From assembly GCA_031267645.1 (NCBI GenBank), contig JAIRYW010000061.1:1-64000 (forward strand): a stretch of 64,000 nucleotides of DNA, written 5' to 3'. This document shows positions 17,727-26,964 of this stretch, one piece after another. The number at the start of each line of letters is the position of its first letter. The stretch's first letter is position 1. The notes under the pieces were generated by a model, which worked only from the letters and a program-made list of their open reading frames with translations, had not been told where the DNA came from and searched no databases. This DNA comes from Propionibacteriaceae bacterium (lineage in GTDB: Bacteria; Actinomycetota; Actinomycetes; Propionibacteriales; Propionibacteriaceae). The position numbers and the translations under genes were made by a program.

Positions 17727-20700
17727 GCCGACTCCCCAGCCAGCAGCCGGTCCAGGCCCTCGACCAAGGCCACCGGAGGCCGCCAGGCGAAGACGCCGCA
17801 GGGCGTGCCGTCCACCGTCGGGGTGTCGGGCCCGGCCATGCCCCGGACGAAGAGGTAGGCGATGCCCCCCAGATGGACGGCGGGATCGTAGCCCCGCTGG
17901 CGCCAGCGTAGAAAACGGTGCAGAGCGACCTCGTACAATAAAGCTTGCAAAGGGTAATGGGAGGCCATCATGGCCTCGGCCAGGCGGTCGGGGGTGTAAT
18001 GGCGCAGGCGCAGCGGTTGGTCGGGCGGGGCCAGCCGGTTGGTCTTGTAGTCCACCACCAGGTGACGCTGAGGCTGGCCCAGACGTAGCACGGCGTCGAT
18101 CGAACCGGTCAAGTAGCCCTGGAGCTCGACCTGGTCCAAGCCGGCCTGACGCAGTCGGCCGGCGTAATCGGCCAGGGGGTCGCCTTCCGGCAGATGCCGG
18201 TCCAGCAAGTCGGCCAGGCCGCCTAGACAAGCCCGGGGGCGGCCCAGGGCCAACGGCAGTTCGAAGTCCAACTCGGCCAGGCGGTCGGACAGCGGCAACT
18301 GGGCCAGGCTGAGGCCGTCCGCGATCGGGCCGAGCGGCGTGGCCAGGCCGGGCCCCAGGGCCTCCACCAGACGGTCCGGGTCGAGGCCAATCAACTCGCT
18401 GCCGGCCAGGCCGTCCACCACCAGCTGGCGCCACTGTTCCGGTCGGGCCGGGTCGGCGTGCTCGAAAACGGCGTGGACCAGGCTGCCGAAACCGACCCCG
18501 CCGGGCAGATCGGCCAGGGGCGAGGCCTGGTCCAAGCGGTGGTCCGGCCGGTCGTCGAGAGCGGCCTCAAAAGGCGGGCGGTCGGCCCAATCGAGGTCGG
18601 ACTCGTCCGACTCGGCCTCGATCGGGGCGTGCTCCAGACCGGCCGTCAGAGCCGAATAGGAGGTCCGCCGCCAGACCTGGTCGACGGCCCGGTCGAAGGG
18701 GCGCCGGAGCGGGCCGGGGCGGGCCGGGACCGGCTCCGACGGCGGTGCCGCGGTGTCCGCCATGGGCTGGACCGTCAGGCCGGGCAGATCCAGCCCGGCC
18801 CAGTCCAGCGGGGCCGGCGGCAGGTCGGCCCGGTCGGCCACCGAGCCGTCCGGCCGGCGGCCGAAGAGGACACGGTGCAGGGCGGAGGCTTCGGAGTTGC
18901 GCGGCGTGGGGACCCACCAACAGGTGGCCAGGCAGGCCGCCCGGGTCAAACCGACGTAGAGCATGCGCAAAGACTCCCCGGCCTCGTCGTCTTGGTGGCG
19001 GGCCAGATGCTGGGACCGCTCGGGGTCGCCGGTCCGGCCCAGGTCGATCCGACGCCGTCCGTCCGTTTCGTGATAGAGGAAGGCTTCATTGTCGTCGATC
19101 CGACGGGGGTAGCGGTCGGACGCTTGCGGCAGGTAGACCACCGGCCATTGCAGGCCCTTGGCCTGATGCACGGTCAACATACGGACGGCTTGGGCGTCAC
19201 GGTCCAAGCGGCGGATGGCCTCGTCGCCCCGGCGGCTGGAGCGCTCGATCTGATGGCGCAACCAAGCCGTCAGGCCGGCCAGGTCCAAGCGACGGTCTTT
19301 TTGGGCCCGGCCCAAGAGATCGGTCAAGTGGCGCAGGTCGGTCCAGCGGCGCGGCCCGTCGGAGGAGTCGGCCAAGCCCGCCATCAGCCCGGTCTGATCG
19401 GCCAGCCACTCCAACATGGCGGCCGGGCCGCCGTTCGTCAGCACCCGGCCGGCCTGGCGCACGGTGGCGGCCAACTCGGCCAGGCGGTCGGAGTCGGCCG
19501 CCACCAGGTCGTCCAAGGACCAGCCCACCAGGCTGGTCAGGCTGGCCGCCCGTAACCGCGCCGTGGTGGGTTGTTGGACGGCCTCCAACCAGGCTAGCCA
19601 GTCGAAGGCGGTCGGACCGGCGAAGACGCTCTGGGCCCCGCTGAAGACGGCCGGCAGCCCGGCCGCGGTCAAGCGGTCCAGCAACTCGCGGCCGCGTAGG
19701 TTGGTCGAGACGATGATGGCGACGTCGCTGGGTTGGAGCGGACGGCTGGTCCGGCTCGGGCCCGAGGGCGATTCGAGGCGCAGGTCGCTGTTCAGCAGAG
19801 CGGTCAGATCGCCCACCAAGTCGGCGTCGATCGACTGACGGGCCTGGCCCACCGGGCTGGGCCGGCCCGACGGCGGCACCCGCAGCCGCAGCGGCGGCTC
19901 CCAGGCCGTGCCCGCGACGCCGGCCAGACGCGGCGTGGCCGGGTTGGTCTTGACCGGTCGGACGCGGATGCGGTCGTCGCCCAGAGCCAGGCCGGACATC
20001 AGGTCGCAGACCGCCTCGACGATGGCCGGGGCGCTGCGGCGGTTGGTGTCCAAGGTGGCCTGTTCGGCGGTGGCCGTGGCGGCTAGATAGGTCTTGACGT
20101 CGGCCCCTCGAAAACCGTAGATCGATTGCTTGGGGTCGCCGATCACGACCACGGCCGAGCGCTGGACGAAGGCCGAGCGCAGGATCTCCCACTGCACCGG
20201 GTCGGTGTCTTGGAACTCGTCCACTAAGACGACTGGGTACAACTGGGCCAATCGGCTGGCGGCGGTCGGCCCGGTGACGGGGTCGCCTAAGGCTTGGCGC
20301 AGGCGCAACAGCATGTCGTCGAAGGTGTAGAGCCCGCCCAGACGCTTGCGGCGCTCCAACTCTTGGCGCAAGGACTCCACGAAGAGCGGCCCGGCCGGGG
20401 CGGCGGGATCGGGGGCCAGCTCGATGCTGGGCGCGAAGACGGCCTGGTGGGCCCAACCCAGGGCGGTCGGGAAGCTGAAGTCGGGCGGGGCCGAGGCGTA
20501 CCGAGACAGGTAGAGGTCGCCCGCCGTCTGGCGCGTCAGATCGTCGACTTCGGGCGCCATCCGATCAGCCGGGTCGTGGTCGACCAGGACGCCCAAGCCG
20601 GACAGCATACGGTCGCAGAAGCCGTGGGTGGTGAAGATGGCGGCCCGGTCGAAGTCGCGCAGAGCGGCCTCGGCCCGACTCCAGCGCAACTGGCGGGTGG

Positions 20701-21019
20701 CGTCGTCGACCTGGCAGATCAGGCGCACGACTGGATCGGCGGCGGCCCCGCCGGCCGTCGCTCCGGGCGAGGCGGTGGTCGGATCGGCCAAAGCGGCGGC
20801 CAGGACGCTCAGACGGTCGTGCACCCGGTCGCGCAACTCGGTGGTGGAGGCGTCGGAGAAGGTGATGACCATGATTTGGTCGATGCGGTGGCCGGCCTCG
20901 ACCAGATGGCGGGCGGCCAAGGTGGCCACCGCCCAGGTCTTGCCGGTGCCGGCGCTGGCCTCCAAACTGAGGAAGTCGCCGGGGCCGGGCAAAGGGCCGG
21001 TCGGGTCGAAGGGTCTCAT
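17723..21019 (-). CDS. recB: exodeoxyribonuclease V beta subunit RecB
   Basis: The 3'-5' helicase and nuclease subunit of RecBCD, 1098 residues. Helicase motifs are complete: SLEASAGTGKTW (Walker A), LVDEFQDTDPVQW (II), IGDPKQSIYGFRGAD (III), TVHQAKGLQWPVV (V). The C-terminal nuclease domain keeps FGSLVHAVFEH, GSIDAVLRL, VVDYKTNRL and a late Gln-Tyr-type motif (LQALLYEVAL), so the single nuclease centre should be active. ATG at 21019 in an ATGA overlap with recC; the in-frame start at 21208 lies inside recC and encodes non-conserved sequence. Confidence 0.95.
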   Translation of the reverse strand: MRPFDPTGPLPGPGDFLSLEASAGTGKTWAVATLAARHLVEAGHRIDQIMVITFSDASTTELRDRVHDRLSVLAAALADPTTASPGATAGGAAADPVVRLICQVDDATRQLRWSRAEAALRDFDRAAIFTTHGFCDRMLSGLGVLVDHDPADRMAPEVDDLTRQTAGDLYLSRYASAPPDFSFPTALGWAHQAVFAPSIELAPDPAAPAGPLFVESLRQELERRKRLGGLYTFDDMLLRLRQALGDPVTGPTAASRLAQLYPVVLVDEFQDTDPVQWEILRSAFVQRSAVVVIGDPKQSIYGFRGADVKTYLAATATAEQATLDTNRRSAPAIVEAVCDLMSGLALGDDRIRVRPVKTNPATPRLAGVAGTAWEPPLRLRVPPSGRPSPVGQARQSIDADLVGDLTALLNSDLRLESPSGPSRTSRPLQPSDVAIIVSTNLRGRELLDRLTAAGLPAVFSGAQSVFAGPTAFDWLAWLEAVQQPTTARLRAASLTSLVGWSLDDLVAADSDRLAELAATVRQAGRVLTNGGPAAMLEWLADQTGLMAGLADSSDGPRRWTDLRHLTDLLGRAQKDRRLDLAGLTAWLRHQIERSSRRGDEAIRRLDRDAQAVRMLTVHQAKGLQWPVVYLPQASDRYPRRIDDNEAFLYHETDGRRRIDLGRTGDPERSQHLARHQDDEAGESLRMLYVGLTRAACLATCWWVPTPRNSEASALHRVLFGRRPDGSVADRADLPPAPLDWAGLDLPGLTVQPMADTAAPPSEPVPARPGPLRRPFDRAVDQVWRRTSYSALTAGLEHAPIEAESDESDLDWADRPPFEAALDDRPDHRLDQASPLADLPGGVGFGSLVHAVFEHADPARPEQWRQLVVDGLAGSELIGLDPDRLVEALGPGLATPLGPIADGLSLAQLPLSDRLAELDFELPLALGRPRACLGGLADLLDRHLPEGDPLADYAGRLRQAGLDQVELQGYLTGSIDAVLRLGQPQRHLVVDYKTNRLAPPDQPLRLRHYTPDRLAEAMMASHYPLQALLYEVALHRFLRWRQRGYDPAVHLGGIAYLFVRGMAGPDTPTVDGTPCGVFAWRPPVALVEGLDRLLAGESA

Positions 21020-24000
21020 CGCCGGCCCCCGGCTCGCGTCAGGGGCAGGTAGACGGCTTCGGCCAGGGCTTCGAAGCGGCTGGTGGTCTGGCTCAGGGGC
21101 CGGGCCGCCCATTCCTGGTCGCTCGGACGGGGGGGCTCGGACCAGAGCTGGCCGGGGTCGGGGCGGACCAATCGCCAGGCCGGGTCGCGCTCGTGCTCCT
21201 GGCTCCAACGCCGCCGCAGTGAGTCATGGTCGACCGGCCGCCCCCGGGCTTGGAACCAGGCCCAGGCCGCAGCCGTGCCCCCGGGCAGGGGCAGGACCTC
21301 GGCTCCGGCCCGCCGGCGCAGCTCGGTCAGACGTTCCAATTCGGCTCGGGCCGTCTCCGCCGCCGGGGCCCGCAACTCGATCAGGCCGTCGCGGGCCACC
21401 AGGACGGCCCGCCAGGCGCGCTCGGGCCGAGCCGCGCGCAACCCGAGCAGATCGATCCAGAGCGCCAGCTGGTGACGGGCCTGGAGCCGGCTGGCCTGGA
21501 CCGCCACCAGCACCGAGTCTCGGCTGGCCAGCTGCCCGATCAAACGAGCCTGGGTCAGTTTCAGGTCGACAGCCTGCCATTCGACCGCCGCTTGGCGCCA
21601 GGGCGCGGCTCGACCGGCCACGGCGCTGGCCTCGGCCCAGCAGCGGTCCAGCGTCTGACGGCCCAGGTCACGCGGTGGCAGGGCCCCGCGGCGCCATTCG
21701 GCCGCCAGCAGGGCCTCGGCCGGATGGCCGTCCAGCAGACCGCGCAAGAGGCGGTCGGTGATCTGCCAGCGGGCCAAGGGGTCGAGTTCCAGGGGCAGTT
21801 CGTCGGCCGTCGCCTCGGGTCGGCTGGCGGCGGCGGTCAGAGCGGACGGAGTCAGGCCGGCCCGCTGGCGTAGGTAGTAAGCGGCCGGTTGGCCCAAGGC
21901 GGCGGCCAGGTCGCCCAGCTGGACCACTGGCGGCCCGGCCGGCGGCCCCAGGGCGGGCCGGGCCGGCGGTTCGACCGACCGGGCCCGAGGCGGCCTGGGC
22001 GGCGCTGGGTCGAAGGTGGGCCTGGCCGAGCCGTCCGCCCCGGCCAGGCGTAGGTCTTGGGCTGGGTGCGAGCGCACCAGGTCGGGCCCGCAGTCGCGCC
22101 CGGACCAGGCTTGGGCCAGGTCCAGCAGATCGCGCACCGGGGTGGGCGGGTTGACCGGGCGGTTGTCGCGGGGATCGCGCCCGCGGTAGATGACGATGAA
22201 ACGCTGGCCGGCGTCGAGCAAAGAGTCGAAGAAGACCTGGCGGTCGATCAGGGTGGGCTGGGCTTGGGCCGGCCGGCCCCAGTCGGCCAATAAGTCGTCG
22301 CCGTCCAGCCGGGGGGCGCGGGGGAAACAATCGGCGTCGAGGCCGAGCCAGCAGACGACACGGTGCGGCACGTGGCGCAGATCGCCCGGGGCGGCCACGG
22401 TCAGATCGCCGGTCAGGAGCCGGTCCCGGCCGGACTGGTCGGCCAGCAAGCCGTCCAAGACCGCCTTGGCCTCGGCCAGGTCGAACAAGGGCCCCGGGGC
22501 TTCGGATCGGCCCGGGTCGGCCGTTCGATCAGGCCCGGATCGACCTGGGTCGGCCGCTCGATCGGCCCCGCCTCGATCCGACCTGGCCGGAGCGTCGGAA
22601 AGGGCGTCGACCGGAGCGTCGGAGGGGGCGGACGGGGCTCCGGCGCCGGAGGGGACCCGCCGCAGGCGAGCCAGCAGAGAACGGGCCTCTTGCAGCTGCT
22701 GACCTTGCCCCGGCTCGACCTGCCCCAGACTGCTCCAGACCTGGTCGAAGCGGTCGCACCACCCCGCCAATGAAGTCGGACTGGCACAGAGGTCGAGCAG
22801 GCGCCGGACGCGCCCGGCGATTTCCAGCAGCAGACCGACCAAGCCGGCCTGATCGCCGGTGACTTGGTCCAAGGGCAAGACATTGTCGTGCCAAACCAGG
22901 TCCTGCTCGGACAGGCCGACCCCTAGGACCAACCGGTTGAGACCGGCCTGCCAGGTGTTCTCGGCGAACTCGGCTAAGCCGTAGGCGCTTCGGCGGGCGG
23001 CGTTGACGCCCCAGCGGACGCCGGCCTCGGCCAACAGCCCGGGCAGGCGGTCGGCTTGGGCCGGCGTGATTCGGAAGCGAGTCCGCACCGGCGGGCTGAG
23101 ACACAGACCGATCAATTGGCTGAGCCCGGCCCGCGACCCGGCCAGGTCGAGGAAGTCGAGCAGCAGGTCCAACATCGGATTGGGCCGACTGCGCCAGGCG
23201 TCGGCCAAGCGGACGCGCAAGCGGTGGCCGGGGTGGCGCCAGGCCGTCTCCCCGTCGTCCTCCAGCCCGGCCTCGATCCAACTCCGATAGGCCTCCAAAC
23301 GGGGGCAGAGCACGGCGATGTGGCGCGGCTCCAGGGTGGGGTCGTCGGCCAAGAGCTCGAGCAGGACCTGGCGCAGGACGTCGACCTGGCGGTCGGGCCC
23401 GTGGCTGGAGTGGAAGACCAAGCTGCCGTCGCCCCACTGAGCCTGGTCCAGGGGCGGTCCCGGCCGCCCGCCCAGGGCGGCTTGGAGGGCTCCCAAAGCG
23501 GTCGGGGGCGGCGGCGGACTGTCCCACTCCCGCTCGACCGCGGCCAAATCGCGCAAGGCGCCGCCGACCTGGCGGTGGACCTGGCTGAACGAGGCGGTCA
23601 GCCCGGCCGTTCGGCCCGGGGGGGAGCCGGCCGGCGGGGCTGTCGCCGGGTCGGCCGACGGGACCGACCGGGTGAAGAGATCGACCTGATGGTGGCCGGC
23701 CAAGCGGGTGAAGACCTGACCGGCCCAGTCGGTCAACTGGTCGGGACAGAACAAGGCGATCCGTTCGACCCCGGGCCAACCGGTCGACTCCAGCTTCTCC
23801 AACAGGGCCGGGTCGGGTTCGGCCGTACCGAGCAGTTCGACCAGGGCCTGCCACAGACCGCGCTGCCAGACGGCCGTCTCAGGATCGAGCGGGCCCCAGG
23901 CCGCCACCAGCTCGGGCCGCCAGCGGCGGTAACCCTCGAACAGGCCGGTCAGGCGGCGCGCCAGCTGGACCCGGCGCTGGGGCCGGTCCCGCGGCTGGCC

Positions 24001-24483
24001 CAGATGGCGACGGACCGGCTCGAACCAGGCCTGGTCCTGGCATCGCTCCAACACGGTCAGCAAGGCATTGGTCAAGGACTGGCCCCGCCAGGGGTCGCCG
24101 TCCGGCCGGTCGGCCTCGCACAAGCGGTTCAGGCAGGCTTCCAAAGACAGGAAGTCGACTCCGGCGCAGACCCCGTCCTGACCGTTCCGGGCCCCCAGCC
24201 GGGTGGACAGGCGTTGGGACAGCCAGCGGCGTAGAGCGGGGGAGTCGGCGCAGACCAGATCGCGGCTGAAGGGGTCGGCCGGCGGCTCGATCCACAGGTC
24301 GGCCAGGCGGTCGGCCAACACGCTCGGATCGGCTGCCAGATGGACGGTCAGGGGAGAGCCGAGCGATTCGGAGCGAGGACCGGCCAAGTCGCGCCCGAGG
24401 GAGACCGGAGCGGGCGGTCCGCTGTCAGCAGCGCTGGGGGCGAGCGGTCCGTCGGCTGGCGGACGCTGGTCCTTGGATCCCAT
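21016..24483 (-). CDS. recC: exodeoxyribonuclease V gamma subunit RecC
   Basis: Inactivated helicase/nuclease-fold subunit of RecBCD, 1155 residues, which splits the duplex and reads Chi in E. coli. Recognisable RecC segments include SPALRRWLSQRLS near residue 85, SHGPDRQVDVLRQ near 365 and, later, FDSLLDAGQRFIVIYRGRD. The first 45 residues are Pro/Ser-rich and non-conserved. A low-complexity insertion near 620-660, with repeated ADPGRSxPDR-like units, interrupts the middle. ATG start at 24483. First gene of the operon, divergent from the UvrD2-like gene. Whether it recognises a Chi-like sequence cannot be told from here. Confidence 0.92.
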   Translation of the reverse strand: MGSKDQRPPADGPLAPSAADSGPPAPVSLGRDLAGPRSESLGSPLTVHLAADPSVLADRLADLWIEPPADPFSRDLVCADSPALRRWLSQRLSTRLGARNGQDGVCAGVDFLSLEACLNRLCEADRPDGDPWRGQSLTNALLTVLERCQDQAWFEPVRRHLGQPRDRPQRRVQLARRLTGLFEGYRRWRPELVAAWGPLDPETAVWQRGLWQALVELLGTAEPDPALLEKLESTGWPGVERIALFCPDQLTDWAGQVFTRLAGHHQVDLFTRSVPSADPATAPPAGSPPGRTAGLTASFSQVHRQVGGALRDLAAVEREWDSPPPPPTALGALQAALGGRPGPPLDQAQWGDGSLVFHSSHGPDRQVDVLRQVLLELLADDPTLEPRHIAVLCPRLEAYRSWIEAGLEDDGETAWRHPGHRLRVRLADAWRSRPNPMLDLLLDFLDLAGSRAGLSQLIGLCLSPPVRTRFRITPAQADRLPGLLAEAGVRWGVNAARRSAYGLAEFAENTWQAGLNRLVLGVGLSEQDLVWHDNVLPLDQVTGDQAGLVGLLLEIAGRVRRLLDLCASPTSLAGWCDRFDQVWSSLGQVEPGQGQQLQEARSLLARLRRVPSGAGAPSAPSDAPVDALSDAPARSDRGGADRAADPGRSGPDRTADPGRSEAPGPLFDLAEAKAVLDGLLADQSGRDRLLTGDLTVAAPGDLRHVPHRVVCWLGLDADCFPRAPRLDGDDLLADWGRPAQAQPTLIDRQVFFDSLLDAGQRFIVIYRGRDPRDNRPVNPPTPVRDLLDLAQAWSGRDCGPDLVRSHPAQDLRLAGADGSARPTFDPAPPRPPRARSVEPPARPALGPPAGPPVVQLGDLAAALGQPAAYYLRQRAGLTPSALTAAASRPEATADELPLELDPLARWQITDRLLRGLLDGHPAEALLAAEWRRGALPPRDLGRQTLDRCWAEASAVAGRAAPWRQAAVEWQAVDLKLTQARLIGQLASRDSVLVAVQASRLQARHQLALWIDLLGLRAARPERAWRAVLVARDGLIELRAPAAETARAELERLTELRRRAGAEVLPLPGGTAAAWAWFQARGRPVDHDSLRRRWSQEHERDPAWRLVRPDPGQLWSEPPRPSDQEWAARPLSQTTSRFEALAEAVYLPLTRAGGRR

Positions 24484-24612
24484 CCCGCTCGGCCCTCCTC
24501 GCTCACGACCGCGTCGATCATTGGTTCCCTAAGGTATCGCCCCGCTCGGACATTCGGCGCCGGTCGGTCCGGCCCCAGGCCGGGGGAGGGATGGACGTGG
24601 CACAGTGTGGGG
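24484..24612. promoter_or_regulatory. divergent intergenic region recC / uvrD2-like
   Basis: 129 nt that must carry promoters for recCBD (leftward) and the UvrD2-like helicase (rightward). On the plus strand CACAGT at 24601-24606 ends six nt before the GTG, a weak leaderless -10 candidate. On the minus strand TACCTT lies in an A/T-containing patch around 24530. No LexA box is present. Confidence 0.35.
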
Positions 24613-26046
24613 GTGACATCCTCGGCTGACATCCTGGCCGCGCTGGACCCGGAGCAGCGCGAGGTGGTCTGCCGTTCCGGTCGACCGCTGGCGGTCACGG
24701 CTGGTCCCGGGACGGGCAAGACCCGAGCCCTCACGGCGCGCTTGGCCCATGGCGCGGCCAGCGGTCAGATCGACCCCCAGGCCGCCTTGGCCGTCACCTT
24801 CACCACGCGGGCGGCCCAGGAGCTGCGCGACCGCTTGGCCGCCTGGGGGGTGGAGGGCGTCCAAGCCCGCACCATCCACTCGGCCGCTTGGCGCCAGGCC
24901 AGCCACTTCTGGCCCCGGGTCTTCGGCTGCGCCCTGCCCCGGTTGTGCTCGCAGCCGACCGACCTGCTGGCGCCGCTGGTGGATCGCCTGGGTTGGTCGT
25001 CTCGGCCCGGGCTGACGCGCGATCTGGCCCAGGAGATCGCCTGGACCAAGCAGAGCAACGTCCTGCCGGAGTCGTACCCCGGTCTGGCCGCCGGAGCCGG
25101 CCGGCGGGTGGTCGGCCTGACCGCCGACCAGGTGGCCGACACCATCGGCGAGTACGAGCGGGTCAAGCAGGGGCAGGGTTTGATCGACTTCGACGACATT
25201 CTGCTCTGCGCCGCCGCCGTGCTGGAGTCGAGCGAGGAGGCCGCCCGCCAAATGGCCCGGCGTTACCGCCACTTCGTGGTGGACGAGTTCCAAGACGTCT
25301 CGCCCATCCAGAGCCGGCTGATCGATCTTTGGACCGGCTCTTGCCAAGACGTCTGCGTGGTGGGCGATCCGGCCCAGACCATCCATCGTTACGCCGGCGC
25401 CCGGAGCCAATATTTGACCGGCTACGCCGCCCGCCGGGGCGGTCTCAGCCTCCGTTTGACCCGGAACTACCGTTCCAGCCCCCAGATCTTGGCCCTGGCC
25501 AACGCCTTGATGGCCGACCACGGCGGCGTCAGATTGGTCGGCCGTCCGCAGCCGGGTCCGCCGGTCGAGGTCCGGCCGGCCGAAACGGCCCAGGCGGAGG
25601 CCACGGAATTGGTCGCCTGGTTGTCCGAATTGGCCACCGGCGGCTTGGACTGGTCCGATCTAGCCGTGCTCTATCGTCAGCACAGCCAGGCCGAGGTCCT
25701 GCTCCGAGCCCTCAGACGGGCCGGTCTGCCCGTCGCCGCCATCGATCCGGCCCTGACCCGGTTGGGCTATGGCGACGACCGCGGGGCGGCCGATCAGGCC
25801 GGCTTGACCTTGGCCACCCTGCACGCCGCCAAAGGCCGTCAGTGGCGCGCCGTCGCCTTGGTCGGGCTGCAAGAGGGCGATCTGCCGCACGGTCGGGCCA
25901 GAACGGCCGAGGACCTGGCCGAGGAGCGGCGTCTGTTCTACGTCGGCCTGACCCGGGCGCAGGACCATCTGCGACTGTCTTGGAATCGGGGCGGCGGGGC
26001 CGGGCGGCCGGCCTCGCGTTTCCTAGCCGAACTGCCCTTGGGCTGA
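24613..26046 (+). CDS. short UvrD2-like SF1 DNA helicase
   Basis: SF1A 3'-5' helicase of 477 residues. Motifs: AVTAGPGTGKTRAL (Walker A, residues about 29-42), VVDEFQDVSPIQ (II), VGDPAQTIHRYAGA (III), RNYRSSPQ (IV), TLHAAKGRQWRAV (V) and YVGLTRAQDHL (VI). The sequence and its place after adnAB-nudC match mycobacterial UvrD2 (Rv3198c), but that protein is about 700 residues and carries an HRDC domain and a tetracysteine domain; this one stops just after motif VI and has neither. GTG at 24613 chosen because conserved sequence (ALDPEQREVV) begins a few residues later; the upstream frame to 24340 is non-conserved. Confidence 0.88.
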   Translation: MTSSADILAALDPEQREVVCRSGRPLAVTAGPGTGKTRALTARLAHGAASGQIDPQAALAVTFTTRAAQELRDRLAAWGVEGVQARTIHSAAWRQASHFWPRVFGCALPRLCSQPTDLLAPLVDRLGWSSRPGLTRDLAQEIAWTKQSNVLPESYPGLAAGAGRRVVGLTADQVADTIGEYERVKQGQGLIDFDDILLCAAAVLESSEEAARQMARRYRHFVVDEFQDVSPIQSRLIDLWTGSCQDVCVVGDPAQTIHRYAGARSQYLTGYAARRGGLSLRLTRNYRSSPQILALANALMADHGGVRLVGRPQPGPPVEVRPAETAQAEATELVAWLSELATGGLDWSDLAVLYRQHSQAEVLLRALRRAGLPVAAIDPALTRLGYGDDRGAADQAGLTLATLHAAKGRQWRAVALVGLQEGDLPHGRARTAEDLAEERRLFYVGLTRAQDHLRLSWNRGGGAGRPASRFLAELPLG

Positions 26047-26057
26047 GGGCGGGCCGC

Positions 26058-26768
26058 TCAGAGCCGCCGCAGAACCGCCACCACTAGACCCAAGATGGTG
26101 GCGTGGTTGCCGTCGATGGGGGAGTAGAGCGGGTTGTGGGGCAGCAGCCAGACCTGCTCCGGCGTCCGGCGCAGAGTCTTGACGGTGGCCTCGTCGTCCA
26201 GCAGGGCGGCCACGATCTGGCCGTTCTCCGCCGTCGGTTGCGAGCGCACCACGACGTAGTCGCCGTCGCAGATGGCGGCCTCGACCATGGAGTCGCCCTT
26301 GACCTGGAGCATGAAGAAATCGCCCTTGCCGACCAGCTGTTGGGGCAGGGCGAAGACGTCCTCGACCTCCTGCTGAGCCAAGATGGGCTGGCCGGCGGCG
26401 ATCCGGCCGACCAAGGGTATGGCCACTGGCCGGAGCATTGGATCGGCCGACTCGAACTGGGGCCGGACGGGTTCGGCCCGGCTCGGGGCGGGGGATTTGG
26501 ACCGGGACCAGCGCACCTCCAAGGCCCGGGGTCGGTTGGGGTCGCGGCGTAGGAAGCCGAGGGCCTCCAGATTCTTCAACTGATGGGCCACGCTGGAGGG
26601 GCTGGCCAGGCCGACCTCTTGACAGATCTCACGCACGGTGGGCGGATACCCCCGCTGGTCGACGGCGTCCTGGATGAAATCCAGGACGCGCCGTTGGCGG
26701 TTGGTCAGACGACCGGTCGAAGCGGCGCTGGGCGGTGGTTCGGACGAACTCGGGCGGGACTTCACCAT
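26058..26768 (-). CDS. lexA: LexA SOS repressor
   Basis: Repressor of the SOS regulon, 236 residues. The N-terminal winged helix (about 15-80) contains [20 protein letters not shown], the LexA recognition region. The C-terminal S24 peptidase domain has the Ala-Gly cleavage site in GRIAAGQP, catalytic Ser in [10 protein letters not shown] and catalytic Lys in EATVKTL. ATG at 26768 chosen: the promoter hexamer TAGATT ends seven nt upstream, giving a leaderless mRNA, and the conserved domain starts soon after. It faces a divergent small membrane gene across three SOS boxes, so it is autoregulated. Confidence 0.97.
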   Translation of the reverse strand: MVKSRPSSSEPPPSAASTGRLTNRQRRVLDFIQDAVDQRGYPPTVREICQEVGLASPSSVAHQLKNLEALGFLRRDPNRPRALEVRWSRSKSPAPSRAEPVRPQFESADPMLRPVAIPLVGRIAAGQPILAQQEVEDVFALPQQLVGKGDFFMLQVKGDSMVEAAICDGDYVVVRSQPTAENGQIVAALLDDEATVKTLRRTPEQVWLLPHNPLYSPIDGNHATILGLVVAVLRRL

Positions 26769-26775
26769 GGATCTG

Positions 26776-26804
26776 AATCTAGCCGTCCAGAGGACTGAAT
26801 TCAA
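26776..26804 (-). promoter_or_regulatory. lexA promoter
   Basis: On the minus strand TTGAAT (26804-26799), a 17-nt spacer and TAGATT (26781-26776), followed by seven nt and the lexA ATG. The -35 is overlapped by SOS box 1, so LexA binding would block its own promoter. Confidence 0.75.
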
Positions 26805-26816
26805 ACACTTGTTCGA
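26801..26816. promoter_or_regulatory. SOS box 1 (LexA operator)
   Basis: TCAAACACTTGTTCGA, a close match to the actinobacterial/Gram-positive operator TCGAACRNRYGTTCGA (one half-site mismatch). Overlaps the lexA -35. Confidence 0.85.
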
Positions 26817-26881
26817 ACGTGTCGCGCGCGCTGTCAGCGCCCTGTGCTGGGATGCGGAGATCGGACCGGAGACGAGATTAT

Positions 26882-26897
26882 TCGAACACCTGTTTGA
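26882..26897. promoter_or_regulatory. SOS box 2 (LexA operator)
   Basis: TCGAACACCTGTTTGA, one mismatch in the right half-site. Overlaps the -35 (TTGATT, 26894-26899) of the divergent small membrane gene. Confidence 0.85.
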
Positions 26898-26922
26898 TTT
26901 TGGGCGCGGACTGCGCTAAGAA
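26894..26922 (+). promoter_or_regulatory. promoter of the divS-position gene
   Basis: TTGATT (26894-26899), a 17-nt spacer and TAAGAA (26917-26922). It lies between and partly under SOS boxes 2 and 3, the arrangement of a tightly LexA-repressed promoter. Confidence 0.65.
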
Positions 26923-26927
26923 TGGTG

Positions 26928-26943
26928 TCGAACAGATGTTCGA
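26928..26943. promoter_or_regulatory. SOS box 3 (LexA operator), perfect palindrome
   Basis: TCGAACAGATGTTCGA has perfect half-sites and lies over the expected transcription start of the divergent gene. Confidence 0.9.
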
Positions 26944-26964
26944 TCGAGACCGAAGGGGGTCGTC

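Noticed and set aside
15906-18434. Extended RecD frame to 18434
   Set aside because: The extension lies inside recB in a different frame; the ATGA overlap at 17723-17726 gives the natural start.
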